Below are positions 48,886 through 60,703 of a stretch of 64,000 nucleotides of DNA, piece by piece (within the stretch, counting starts at the first letter, position 1; the number at the start of each line of letters is the position of its first letter). The stretch is taken from contig JAVTVX010000008.1 in the NCBI GenBank assembly GCA_033439265.1, forward strand, positions 1,364,001 to 1,428,000. The letters run 5' to 3'. The DNA comes from Dillenia suffruticosa (taxonomy: Eukaryota > Streptophyta > Magnoliopsida > Dilleniales > Dilleniaceae). Made by a program: the position numbers and the translations under genes. Below the pieces are notes generated by a model. The model saw nothing but the letters and a program-made list of their open reading frames with translations, had not been told where the DNA came from and did not search any database.

Positions 48886-49564
48886 ATATACTTAAAAATT
48901 AAATAATAATAATTAATTTATAATTATATAAATTAAATTATTATGGTATAAGGTATGGGACATGGACGGTGATGTCGAGGCAAACGAAACTTCTCCCCAG
49001 TAACGGAAACGAAGATTTTGGGTGCAGACGGTGTTATCTTTTTTCTTTTTGATTTTTGGAATTTTAATTTATTAAATATTTTTGTTGCATTTGGGATGAA
49101 TTTACATTTCATTCCGACCTCATTTTGCCAATTGGGGTTGGGGAGTCAACTGGGGTCGGCTTCTTCAATTTCTCCTCCGCAAATCATGTGAAGGATGAAG
49201 ATTTTGGACTATATTTTTTAATTATTTTTTTTTTAAGATTTTTGTGTTGAATTATTTCTAATAAATGCTCATTTCACATGTGGGGGTTGAATTTGGTGGA
49301 AATAATTTCCTTTTTTCAATTTCCCTTCCTTTTTCTTTTTGAGGAGGGTGACATGAATTTTGGGATTTTTTCTTTTTTGAAATTGTTAATTCAATATAAA
49401 TAAATTATATATTACAAATTATAATAATTTTTTCTAGTACAATTACCTTTTAAGAAAATTAATTAGTAATGCTTGAAGTCCTTTTTTTTTTTTTGTTTTT
49501 ACCCCCAAAAGAAGAGATTGCCCTAAAGAGAGATGTTCAAGTTACCGGTCAAAAAAGAATTCTT

Positions 49565-49765
49565 TAATGCCGTTAAACCGGCGTATATTTGATTTAATGA
49601 TTAGATATTAATTTTTTTTAAAAAAATTTAGATTCGAGTTTTGCGTATAAAAAAAATAGACACTAAAAGAGTTTTATTCTTAAAAAGTTTAATCCGACTC
49701 AAGTCAGATTTGATCGAATTTAATAAAATTATCGAATATTGATAATTTATATATATAAAAAAATA
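49565..49765 (+). repeat. SINE-like dispersed repeat copy
   Basis: AGATTCGAGTTTTGCGTAT, AAAAGAGTTTTATTC, AAGTTTAATCCGACTC, a GATTTGATCGAATTTAAT block and GAATATTGATAATTTATATA with a TA/A tail occur in family order. Confidence 0.6.
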
Positions 49766-50445
49766 TAAGGATCATAGATAACATTTGGAGTTTTTACTGA
49801 GTTAAACATTTTATGATGAGATTTATATTTGATATTTTTTGTGAGTAGCGATATTTATTTAATATGAATAAAAAAAAATTATGTCTTTGGCCGACCTCAA
49901 ATATTGAGATTAAAACTCAGTTTGTTATCGTAAAAAAATTGTATCCCTACAATTATTTTGATTATTTTCATCGAACTATAAATAATATTCTAATATTATT
50001 CATATAGTAATTTATATTTTCCGTATTAAGATGTATCTTTTGAATTTATGCTTAAAGATTAAATTAGAAACTTCTTACCATTTTTGCACTTATACTTCCT
50101 TTATAGTGTATTATTATCCTAATGTTAAAGCCAAAGCGGATGACTCAACCGGGCTTTCGACAATAAGAATCAATCTGATTTAAACTTTTTATTTCATAAT
50201 CATACTCAAATTATAAATGTAAATCTTATATCATTTCAGAGTTTTTTGTACTTATTGCTTACTTTATATTGATTTTTCGAGATGAAATAAAAATTACGTT
50301 GAAACAACTCCCTCATAAAAAGAATCTGAAAACAGTTCAGATCGAATTAATCGAATCATGATTTTAAATATTGATTAATACAATATTAAAAAAAATGATA
50401 CGAAGAACATTACATCTTATCGCAATTAAATGTTTCGCCTATGTC

Positions 50446-50515
50446 AATGAACTTCAGCTCAAGTGATACCAATTTCTCTCTCTTATAATAGGCTCAGGTT
50501 CGAAAAAAAAAAAAA
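50446..50515 (+). repeat. tRNA-like SINE head fragment
   Basis: CAGCTCAAGTGATACC resembles an A box, and CAGGTTCGAA about 40 nt later resembles a B box. An A run follows at once. Confidence 0.45.
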
Positions 50516-52217
50516 TGTTTCGCCTACTAACCACTGCCTTATTTGAAGAGAAGGGAACCAAAATATTGTTCATTTTATTGTTTCTGTTAGCTTCACCACC
50601 ATCTACTCATTCAAAATATCATTTGAGACTTAACCCTACTGTGGTTCGGAATTTGAGACTTTATTATTATTATTGTTATTATTACTCTTGCCGCTGTTGC
50701 TGCTGCTGCTGCTCCTCACCCAAAAACAAACTCAAGTACTATTTAAAAGAACAAAGTAGGTTACAACATTGACGTGGGATATTGCTAAAACAGAGAGCAT
50801 GGAATTGGCAAGCAAATGAATGAGGAGAAAATATGCCTTCTTGAATTGTTCACTCCTGACATGCATCATGTGCAATGGCAATACCAAAAGGCCAACATTG
50901 AGCATTTCAACTTTAACAAGTTATTGGAGCTGCCCACCCCACAAAAGACTACCTTTTTTTTTTCTTTTAACATTTGAGTAATCTGATTCATTCTGATTAA
51001 TTCAATTCAATCTATTATTAGACTATCTACAGAGAGGAGTTTTTTTAATATAATTTTTTTTTATTTTTAATATTTAAATATGAATTTTGATTTAAAAATA
51101 TAACGTTCTTTTCACTTAATGAACTGTTATGGATCCGCAAAAGACTATGTTACATACGCACCTGTCTTTGTTTATTACCCACCTCAAATTAGTCGGGTCC
51201 CAAGAAAAATGTTTGCCGAGATCGGAGAAAATGCCCAACCATTTGGTCTATTATGAATTGCTTGTGTTGGGACATTTAGCTATTGACCCATGTGAGTTTG
51301 TCCATACATAGTGTGATCAACAGGCTTAATTAGGATGTAGTCACCCTCACCTTTGTCAAGATAATGACAAAGCATGAATTTGGCAAACCATGTCATGACT
51401 TAGATTTCTCATTGTGCAATGTGGGCATTGCATATGATTTGAAGTCGGGGATAGACAATGTTCCAAGCATCCTTTTTTCTAGTTTAGGTTCTTCCCCCTG
51501 GCCGATTGCCTAATGTTTCTCCACTTAGATAAGTCCTTGCGACAAGACAATTTTTGTTTGTAAGAACATGTGCAGTATTAGAATTACTATTTGGATATAA
51601 AATTTATTTTTTAAAAAAATAATAATAAATTATAATCGATAATCAAATTGAAACTTATATAATTTCTTTTGATTAATAAAATAAGAATGAAAATTTAATA
51701 ATAAAACCTTTTAATTTGGGATTCCTAAAATTTAAGTAAACATACGAGTTTTTAAACAAGTTTTTAAGGTTTTGATTTCAAATTTAATTTCAATTCTGTG
51801 TACGAATCAAACGCTTAACACTGTCACATCAATCATTCAAAAGGGGCAACACACCACCAAGCGGCCGCAAAGCCTGCTGGGAGGGTTGTGCCCGTTCTTC
51901 ATCTTCTAGGTTTTCGCTTCCTTGCTTGTATCTAGTCTGGATTTCTTGGAGCCTTCGCAATCATACCATTTTCTATTCAAGAATCGGTAGTGGCCTTTCA
52001 TTTTGTTTGATGCATGCAGGATAAAGAATGAAGTGCAGATATATGAGAACTTTTATCTATTTCTCTTTCAAAACTTTTAAGAGAGAGCGAGAAAAATTAA
52101 CAATAAAAAATATATGAAAATAGAAAAAAAAAAGTTTTTTATTATTTTTTATATTTTAGGCTTTCCTCCTAGTCCTACCTTTACTACCCCCAACCATCAC
52201 AAATTATATTTTTTTTA

Positions 52218-52345
52218 GTACTTGATATCTGAAATCTGATTAATCCAATTCGAACAATTATAGATCTAATTTAAAGACTAATTCTTCTCATACCTATTTT
52301 TTACTTGCAAAACTCTGAACTCGAAATTTAAAATATCTATTTTAG
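52218..52345 (-). repeat. SINE-like dispersed repeat copy (minus)
   Basis: On the minus strand: TTTCGAGTTCAGAGTTTTGC (B-box-like), AAAAAATAGGTATGAGAAG, ATTGTTCGAATTGGATTAAT, CAGATTTCAGATATCAAGT. This is the family order in reverse orientation. Confidence 0.55.
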
Positions 52346-52794
52346 CTTTTGGCTTAGAATACCTTTTTCGACCTTTTGGCTTAGAATATCTATTTTTCAC
52401 AAGATTTGGAGTTTCTATTTTCTTTCTGAGACACATACTCTAAATCTTGTGGAAAATAGATGGTAAAGATTAAAGTAGCAATTTTTTGAATTTTAAAAGC
52501 TTAAAGCTATCGAAGATTATCTTTATTAACATTTAATTATCATTTTTTTAATTTTTTAATTATAAATTGATGCCGATACTTTTAATTTAATAACAGTAAA
52601 AATCATAGTAATTATTTTTTTAGAGTGTATTTAAAAGGTTTTTTAGAGATATACAATAATTTATAAAAATACAGATTAATCAAAAATACTTGCGAATGTG
52701 ATCAATAAAAGAATCAAAGAATTTAAAATTTAATTTTATAAATAAAACATAAATTTTAATTAAAAAACATAGTTTCTAAAAAATTGGTTTTCCA

Positions 52795-53060
52795 CATACG
52801 CTGACATCGTGGTTAACGCCGTTAAAGTCACGTGAGGGTACTGGAGGTCGAAGTCATCCACAGGGGTCTCGTGATCACCGCCTTCGTCAAAGGTACTGAT
52901 TACATGTGGCACATGTCATTCCGTTGATGACGTTGAATGGTTGACTTTTAACTTTCCGCGTGACACGTGTCTTGATATCATCGAGCCTTTCGTTTTTATG
53001 GGCCCACTTTATCTTTTCTGCGCTTTTGCTTTCGGACACGTGGCCAACTCCTTTGTACAG
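52795..53060. promoter_or_regulatory. G-box/ABRE-rich island without an adjacent gene
   Basis: In AT-rich surroundings this ~265-bp island carries three CACGTG palindromes (52829-52834, 52964-52969, 53037-53042). It also has ACATGTGG and CACATGTC near 52911-52918, a TGATGACGTTG TGACG-type element near 52925, a GGTTGACTTTT W-box near 52939, and a TGGGCCCA site II-type element near 52999. Such clustering is typical of an ABA- or light-regulated plant promoter or enhancer. No open frame or exon is recognisable within 2 kb on either side, and bZIP starts 4.7 kb to the left. Confidence 0.5.
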
Positions 53061-53759
53061 AGGAGATAATAAGGTTAAGGAAGGATTTAGTCCTAAAAAT
53101 AATAATTAGGACTTCGGTTAAATATTACGTACCAGACAAAAATTTTTATTAAATTAATTTTATATAAACTAAATAAGTCAATTATTAAATTTAAAATTAA
53201 ATAAGTAATAAAAAAGAAAAGTGTCAAATGAAAAACTTTGGCTGCCTGCTTGGATTTGGGTGTCGAGGGCATAAATAATATTAGAGTTTGATTAATTAGA
53301 AAAATATTACTCAACATTCGAGGTTTAAACTTTATTCAGAAGTAAAAGAATGATTAATCATCTTGAGTTTTACTTAATAAAATGATTTTTTAGACCATAT
53401 TTAAGTAATTTATTTAATTTATTCGTAATAAAATAGTTTCAGGTGAGTAAAAATATATTTAGCTCAGATTTTTCGATTAATAAACTTAGAATTGAATTTT
53501 AATTCTAATAATTGAGATTAAATTTACTTTTCTTTGTTTTTTTTTTTCAGATTTTGTGGTTTCATTTCCTATCAAACAAATATGCCCTAACAAAAACATA
53601 GGATGAAGAAGAACCCTTAATAAATGTTCAGCCTCAAGACATTTTAATGTATATTTTATAGTGAGAGGAGACCTCTAATAGTCCGAGAAGATAAGAGTAA
53701 CATCGTTGACAGCTATCACACCTGTTTTTATACACAAGGAGGAGAGAAGAGTTTATATT

Positions 53760-53925
53760 GATTTATGGTATTTTTAATGAAATGAAATATTAAATTTTTT
53801 AATTAAATATTAAATTTAAAGCTTAGAATAAAAAAGATAATTTACAGAAAGTCGTCTTTTAAATAAAATCTCTTATGAATATTTAATTTAATTAATCAAA
53901 ATATAATTTTGGATATTAATAGTGG
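53760..53925 (+). repeat. SINE-like dispersed repeat copy
   Basis: AATATTAAATTTAAAGCTTAG, AAAAAAGATAATTTAC-like sequence, a TAAAATCTCTTATG block and TTAATCAAAATATAATTTTG, GATATTAATAG end occur in family order. It is diverged. Confidence 0.4.
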
Positions 53926-53929
53926 GAAG

Positions 53930-54155
53930 CGGAGAGGGAGAGGGGGAGGGAGAAGGGTCTGCCTCGAGAAAACGACGTGGTTAGCATCGTTTTGGACGAG
54001 CATTGCATTTATTCCAAATGGGGTCTCTCTGAATATGAAAGATGATCAACACGTTTCGATGTTCCCAAGCAAAAAGCCAGAGATAAGATTTCTGTTTCGA
54101 ACGTGTGCGCAACTTAGCGGTTTTGGGTCCCACACGTGCGATTTGCGACCGTGAT
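53930..54155. promoter_or_regulatory. Second ACGT-box island without a gene
   Basis: A GAGGGAGAGGG-type purine tract is followed by AAAACGACGTGG (53969-53980), ATCGTTTTGG, CAACACGTTTCG (near 54048), GAACGTGTGCG (near 54098) and CACGTG (54133-54138). The AAACGACG element also appears at the promoters of DUS3 and ATP synthase e in this window, which makes a promoter role plausible. No gene is seen beside it. Confidence 0.4.
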
Positions 54156-55809
54156 GAATCTATTTTGAATAATTAAAAAGAAAATTGTCAATTTTTTTCT
54201 TTTTATTTTTAATAATAATAATAATAAGAAGAAGAAAAGGCAAATACAGGATTGGCTGTTCATGTACCCGCCGGCAAAAGTATTTGAATTATCTTTAATT
54301 AAAAACCTTGTTAGAGTACATTGGTTAAAAAATTTTATTTAATTTTTTTAAAAAATATAATATTTAAATTTTTATAAATATATATATTTTTATATTTTTT
54401 GTGATCCCGAATTAAAAAAAAAACACAATTAATTTGTTTCATCTCATGCTCTTTAAAGGTGTAGTGCAAAATAATTTTATTAGGGTAATGCTCTTCTTGT
54501 AATTAGTATCGGTTATAAGGTCATAATAATTTTATTAGGGTAATGCCCTCTATTAATAATTTCGAGATCACGAATTTAAGACGTAAAAATATATTCTTTG
54601 TAAAAAAATATAAAGAAAAAACTGCGTATATATATGTTTACCCTCCCCCTACCATCGTATTAAGTTAGGGAGCATTTTATATACCGAGTGAATCCTTTTA
54701 TAAGATCATAATAATTGTTGATATTTTCGAACACTGATCATAGAATAACATTTCTTTGTAACTTAAAATTACTTTTGTATAAACGGATATAGTTTGACAA
54801 TTGCCGTACTCCATAGATTTTTTAAAGGTAGTGAATTAGAATTTTATCGGTGATTCTAATTTATTTATGAAAAAGAGTAATTTTTCATTATATAGTTTTA
54901 AATTATGAATCTTCTATCAAATTAAAAAAAGAAAAATGCTGAGATTGAGGGCTTTTGGGGTTTCTATGGATGAATCCACGGATAACTTGCAATAGTTTAC
55001 AAATTATTGCAAATCAGGCAAGCTCTTGAGAGAGGCTCAAAATCTCTCTATTATAATTGTCTTTAAAAATGAAAAAAAAAAACACTTGATTACCATTAAG
55101 CGGGCTATCCGACTGATCGATTCAAAGAATATGATACTTAATTTAGAATGTTTTCATTCTCAGAATTTAAATTCGATATTTTGATTAAGAAATTTTAGTA
55201 TTCTGTTATTAAATTCATGTATTATTATTTTCTTTATTATAATTGTCAAAATCGGAAAGGAAAGGAGGGGTTTTAATTTTAGACAAAAATTGATGTCTTG
55301 AATATTAAATGTAACCCATAATAAAAATATCCTGAAATCTTTGGGAAACATGCTTCTTTTGCTACGGGGGGTTTCATATAACCGGAGACCCATCAGCATT
55401 CAAGTTTGAAATTGGGACACCCTTAGTCTTAATTGCTATTCCTAAATTCCAGCAGTCGTTTTCCCCTAATTTTAATATTAGTAATGTATTCTTAAGGACT
55501 TCAATTAAGAAGCTACATTGGTTCTCCTTTTGTGCCCTCCCTGTGCCAATTTCATAGCCATAGTCACATTTAAACTCCTATAAGAACCCTGGCCTTTGCT
55601 CTTTTGTGCCCACTCTATGCGCACGTAGATCAATAAAATTTATTTATTTATTATTTGAAAAATATAACAAAGATCAAATAATTAAAAAAATTGATCATGA
55701 TCAAAAGTTTATATAATAGTCTATCTCAATATTTTTTTAATGTTATTTGAAAATCATTTTTACCTATTCATGCTTATTTAAATATGAGAATTTTAGGTTT
55801 TTATTAACG

Positions 55810-55970
55810 TCTAGTTGGTCCGATAATTAAATATTAATATCCTTTAAATAAGATATCAAATTTAAATTTTATGTATATAGAAAACAGATATATGAGAGTT
55901 TTGTCTTTTGAGAGTTTAATCTGATTTGAATTAAATTTAATCGGATTTAAAATGATTATCATGATTTATT
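55810..55970 (+). repeat. SINE-like dispersed repeat copy
   Basis: CTAGTTGGTCCGATAATTAA (A-box-like), CAAATTTAAATTTTATGTAT, ATAGAAAACAGATATATGAG, AGTTTTGTCTTTTGAG, AGTTTAATCTGATTTG and ATTAAATTTAATCGGATTT are all present in order. It is one of the best-preserved copies. Confidence 0.6.
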
Positions 55971-56563
55971 ATTTGAGAGGGAGAATTTTAGATTTTTGGT
56001 TGGGGGGAGCTTTCTTTTCGGCTTGAACAAGCTAAGCTGAAGGAAAAGCATGCTTTTTTTTCTTTTTTTCATTACACAACGATTTGAGTCCTAAATCGGG
56101 TTTGGAGGAGAATTGTGATAACTGATCTATCTCTTTGGATACAGGAAAAGCCTGCTTTGAAGCTTGGATGAAGAGAAGTCCTTTTGGCACCAAGATGTCA
56201 AAAATGGGCTCCAATGATAGTCCATTGAGTCCAGTTGAGGCTCATGATGGGCTTTTGGGAGCCCTTCCTCAAATTATCCATGGCAAATCTTAAACACAAC
56301 CCCAATCCAACCTAGCATCTGCTATTGGGTGTCCAAGGTAAGATAAGCCCCGAGTGCTCAACCCAGTAGCGCCTTTGTCTTTTTTTATTTTTTTCCTTTA
56401 AAATAAATAACAGCGAAAATTTTTGTAGGTGTATGTTGGCAAAATTTTTTTCATGGTCATTGAAATAGCAAAATGAATGATAATTGGGGAAAGTCCTTCA
56501 AACTCCTGGCCGGACCATGATGTGCTGTGGCCAGAGTGAGCATCATCATAGAGAGAATGTTCA

Positions 56564-56732
56564 GGCGTACCAAACTTCCATTGCTATAGTGCAGTGGTAA
56601 GACGCTACACCTCATTAACCATCGGTCTCAAATTAAAGCCATGAAAACCGAGAAGTAGAATTTGGAAAAACCAACCATTTAATGGGGAGCCAACCGATTG
56701 GTGATAAAAAAAAATCCACTTATACCAGAAAA
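56564..56732 (+). repeat. tRNA-derived SINE-like insertion, second type
   Basis: TAGTGCAGTGG (56587-56597) matches a tRNA A box, and GGTCTCAAATT (56624-56634) a degenerate B box at normal spacing. The body continues to AATGGGGAGCCAACC and an A run at 56706-56714. Similar 11-nt sequences GAGAATGTTCA (56553) and GACAATGTTCA (56733) could be a decayed target-site duplication. The body differs from the other SINE-like copies in the window. Confidence 0.55.
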
Positions 56733-57106
56733 GACAATGTTCAAGTGTCAAATGCGGGATGATCATGTTCGCAATATGGTGCAATCCTAAGAGACTAGAA
56801 TGCAGTAAACATAGGCAAGCGCCGCCAATCCTGCTAAATAAACATGCAAATCCTCCACATTAAACAAAATTTTTCCACTGCATTAGTGATGGAAGCTTCG
56901 AGTTCATTACATAGAGAGTAGCAAAGGCAACTCGATGCCCAACCGCTGAACTAGTTCCCATAACTTCTTTTGCCTAGTTTACCTTTTTACTCCTTTTGTT
57001 CATTCTTGGGGGTAAGGTTGGACTCAGGGATATTCAACTAGATTTCATACCAGAGAGGATCAAAATAACCAAGTAACAATGCCCTTCTGTTGCTGTCATT
57101 AGGTTA

Positions 57107-58167
57107 TTATTTGATGGTAACAAAGCGGTTTGTCCCATGTCTCGCCCAGTGGTCCTTCAGATCTACTGACATTGAGAGATCATGGCCTGCAGATGCCAGG
57201 CGACTTATCAGCCTTGTAAATACAGTTCCACTCATTTTACGTCCACAAACCCGACCATGACGCTTATTCGGCATTGGAGGAAGAGGATACATAGAGAGCG
57301 TTGTGGTGCAACAAGATGATTGCCAACCCCCATTTCCCCATTTGTAACAAGGCCGGGTGACTCCGGTGCATGAGCAAACTGGAATTGGCATAGATTCATC
57401 ATAATGGACCTGGTTCAAGCCCAAATCTTGGAATTCCCAATCATTTTTTGATTTCACCACATTAGATGGAGCTTGCCGGTTCAAATCTTCACCAACACGT
57501 TTTCCCTTCCTTGCTTTGGAAGCCTTCCTCCTCTTTGTTTGCTTACTTTGGCGTGATTTACTCACAGGTTCAGAAGCAATGGCTGAAATCGGAAAGGCCT
57601 CTATGGGAATTTCCCTGGTGCTATAAGGATCTTCAACCATATTGTTTGGATGATTTGATGGTTGGTGCATTCTCTTTACTCCCCTTTGCATTCCAAAACT
57701 CATATTAATGGCCTTCTCCCGTTGATAGGCTGCAATGGCATTGTCCCGTTCCATTATTGCAGTGTTTCGCTCGGCAGTAGCTGCATCTCTCTGCCTAATT
57801 GCAATATCCCGCTCAACCAATGCAGATTTCTTTTCAGAGAGGGCTATATTCCTTTCTTGAATTGCAGTATCCCTCTCAGCTATGATGGCTAGAATCTTCT
57901 TATTCATGCTTATGGTATTCCGTTCCTTCATCTGATGTTGAGACATCATATTCCAACTGAAAAGGATTATTCAAAAATAAAGTCATATACTGCTTGCAGA
58001 GGATACTGTTTAGAACAATTTGTAGCTCAAAGCTCCTAAAATAAAGAAAATTGATAAATACCGGATTCTTTATGTAGAAATTGCTAAAGTCCTATTAGCT
58101 GAGCTTGTCTCTCTTTGTAATACTCCTTCATGTGCTCTCCGCTTTCAAAATGTTCACCAACCTCCAT
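57107..58167 (-). CDS. GAGA-binding BBR/BPC transcription factor (group II)
   Basis: BASIC PENTACYSTEINE factors bind GA/CT repeats and recruit Polycomb and other regulators. The long exon 57107-57956 is secure. It has an N-terminal alanine-zipper/coiled coil with heptads of the type [21 protein letters not shown] and [11 protein letters not shown], then a Lys/Arg-rich nuclear signal ([20 protein letters not shown]). The C-terminal DNA-binding domain has the five cysteines in [20 protein letters not shown] and [14 protein letters not shown], then ends [15 protein letters not shown]. Translation could start at 57949 (280 aa). Better, a short exon at 58124-58167 ([14 protein letters not shown]) joins in phase with WNMMSQHQ, resembling the usual BPC N-terminus; that splice is inferred. 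The C-terminus has HGRVCGRK where relatives have HARVGGRK. Group II members are BPC4/5/6-like. A ~3-kb leader intron lies upstream. Confidence 0.93.
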
Positions 58168-60669
58168 CTGACATATAATCTTGCCAATAACCCAGAGATT
58201 AATTTGAAACTTTTGCACGAGGGTCAAGGATCAGGCATTAAATTGATTTCAGCAGTTTCTAGCTTCTCTATCTGACAAATTTGGAAAAAGGGTTGCATAA
58301 TAAACAATATTTATAAGTGAAAATAAAAGATCATATACTGGCTTTTGCAGGAACAGATACGGGCTATGAAATTAAATTTACAAACTTAAAAAATGAGAGA
58401 AGTAGAATTTAGCAAATCCCTAGCATGTAAATAATAGACAGGACCCAAAGAAGCACCAAACAAGCTCTGGTAGCTACTCTATAATTCAGGATCACAAGAA
58501 TTCATATATTAACAGCCATGGAAACAGGTCTGGAAATCACTCATGGCAGAATGAGTTGGGAGGAAATTTCTCAATAATCATCATAGCACACAATTAGAAG
58601 ATTCTAGATGCCGCTAAAATGGACTCCATCAAATAGAACTGCTTCTACTTGTTGGTTCCCAAGGTCAACAGGATTCAAGAGAAACATCACCTTCCTTTCA
58701 GGAAAAATGTTTACAGAAATCATTTCAAAATCTTGGCCAAATAAACATTTACTATATTTTCTTTCAGATCCATCCACGTTGCTAGTCTAGTTAAATCAAA
58801 ATCATTACATCACAAGAAATTCACAACACATTTTTCTGTATCATTTGATTGCACTTTCAACTTCTCAATAACTCCATAATGTAACATAGCTCATTAAAAT
58901 ATTCCAGGAAAATGAGCCACATTATCTTCAAAACAGATATATTACAACTCACTAGTTACCCAACTTAACATGCATATCTAAATAATCCTCAATCCGCATG
59001 GACTTGTCTATTTCTATTTTCCCCGATTTCATCAACTCAACTTCTATTCTGCAGTGAAATCATTTCTCCTCACTATAAAGGTTAACATCATTTTCACCTC
59101 CAAGTTGGAGTTCTACTGACTAATAAAAGAATTTTCTAGCATGGTCCTTGTTCCAACCTAACCACAAAAAATTAGGTCACATCTGGTCCATGTACTATCA
59201 TAAAAGCTTAACAAAACTATGTTAGATTTACCACATAAAGAACATACACAGTATAATACATAAATCCTTCTTCACCTCCTACCTTCAAGATTAGCATAGG
59301 TATGATTCATGATGGCAACATAGAAGGTTGTTTTGTAACCATCTAAGTACTAACATAATTGTGCACCAGCTAAATCTTACATAGCTATGCTTTACACTCC
59401 TGGGACAGTTACCAAAAATTATATTTGTCCCTACACTCCTTCCAGCACAGTTACCAAAAAATTATATTTGTCCCATTGCCTATATATAAGCCTTCAAACT
59501 GAAGACTTCATTGGGGGGGGGGGGGGAAAGGGCCATTGCAGTTACTCAGGCCTTTCAAGAAAGGTCTCCGGTTCTTGTAGCTGGTTATGCCCCTGCTCAT
59601 CTCTTAGAATGCAGATTTGGACCACACAAGAGAATGCTCTAGCATTTCAGGTCAGGAAGGCACGGAACATAATAGAGTGTGATGCATAAAACCTTCCAAG
59701 TAGCTTTGAGTTGCAGAGGCATGAAGGCAGTACATTAGGTTCCAATATAACCCTCTATTATCAAAATATTGACATGATTTGTCAAAGCATGATCTTTTAT
59801 CCAAACAAGTCTTGATACAAGCATTAAGTGAGAAAGAAATTACTCCATAAAGTGACAAACCCTCTATTATCAAGATATTGACGTGATTTGTCAAAGCATG
59901 ATCTTTTATCCAAACATGTCTTGATACAAGCATTAAGTAAGAAAGAAATTACTCCACAAAGTGACTTTCATCACTGTTCTACCCTTGATCAATCAGACTT
60001 AAAACTACCCACAACACCAACAATGAGATCAAAAGTTCACACGCCAAATGATCAATGGCCGATCCAAATGCCAACACTGAAATCTGACATAAAGGCTTTA
60101 TTAAATCTCTTCTTTATTCAGATATCCAATCATTTCTGAAAATGATATAAGGCTATATACTCTGTCATGTTTCTTTATAAATTTGAAACTCCTCAACATG
60201 CATCCAATGCTTCTGAGACCATAACCATAGTAAGCATCCTAATTAAACTTCATTTGACTACCTCAGGACCACGTTACATTTGTCCCCCCCCCCCACAGTG
60301 AATAGGCTTATTGTATCCCATACCAAGTATTCCTACAGTCTCTGACCATTTCATTGCAGGCCTACCACACTTACACAGATGATATAAAAGAAAAAACCCT
60401 ACAAGAGATTCTGTACCGCAACTATGTTGCAGAGACATCTCTAGAAATGAACACGTCGATATTTTAGTCCGTGCTAACCATCTCATTCGGGCATGACCCT
60501 ATATGGCAATTTGTAACTTAAATCGTTAACAGTTGGTAGAACTTTATCCTGTTGTGCCTGTATCCAGGATTAGAGCCAACAACGACAACATTCCTCAAAA
60601 TTTGATTACTCGGGTAACTAATTTCTACCAACTAGACCTTCAGTTTCCACAAATACCACCTGAATTAAT

Positions 60670-60703
<34 letters not shown>

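Larger units (their letters stand above)
48400..57106. other. Gene-poor intergenic region between bZIP and BPC
   Basis: About 8.7 kb with no recognisable protein gene. The bZIP promoter and leader occupy the left edge, roughly up to 48350. Several SINE-like copies lie at 48698, 49565, 50446, 52218, 53760, 55810 and 56564. Two GC-richer, G-box-bearing islands are at 52795-53060 and 53930-54155. The non-repetitive stretch 50780-51550 has near-genic base composition but no long frame. Confidence 0.55.

Noticed and set aside
50515-50772. 85-codon open frame with a cysteine/tyrosine-rich stretch
   Set aside because: The residues come from TTATTATT/GCTGCTGCT microsatellites after a poly(A) SINE fragment. 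There is no domain and no promoter context.
50780-51550. Candidate non-coding RNA or microRNA precursor
   Set aside because: I scanned by eye for familiar plant microRNA sequences and a long hairpin and found none. The composition alone is not evidence.
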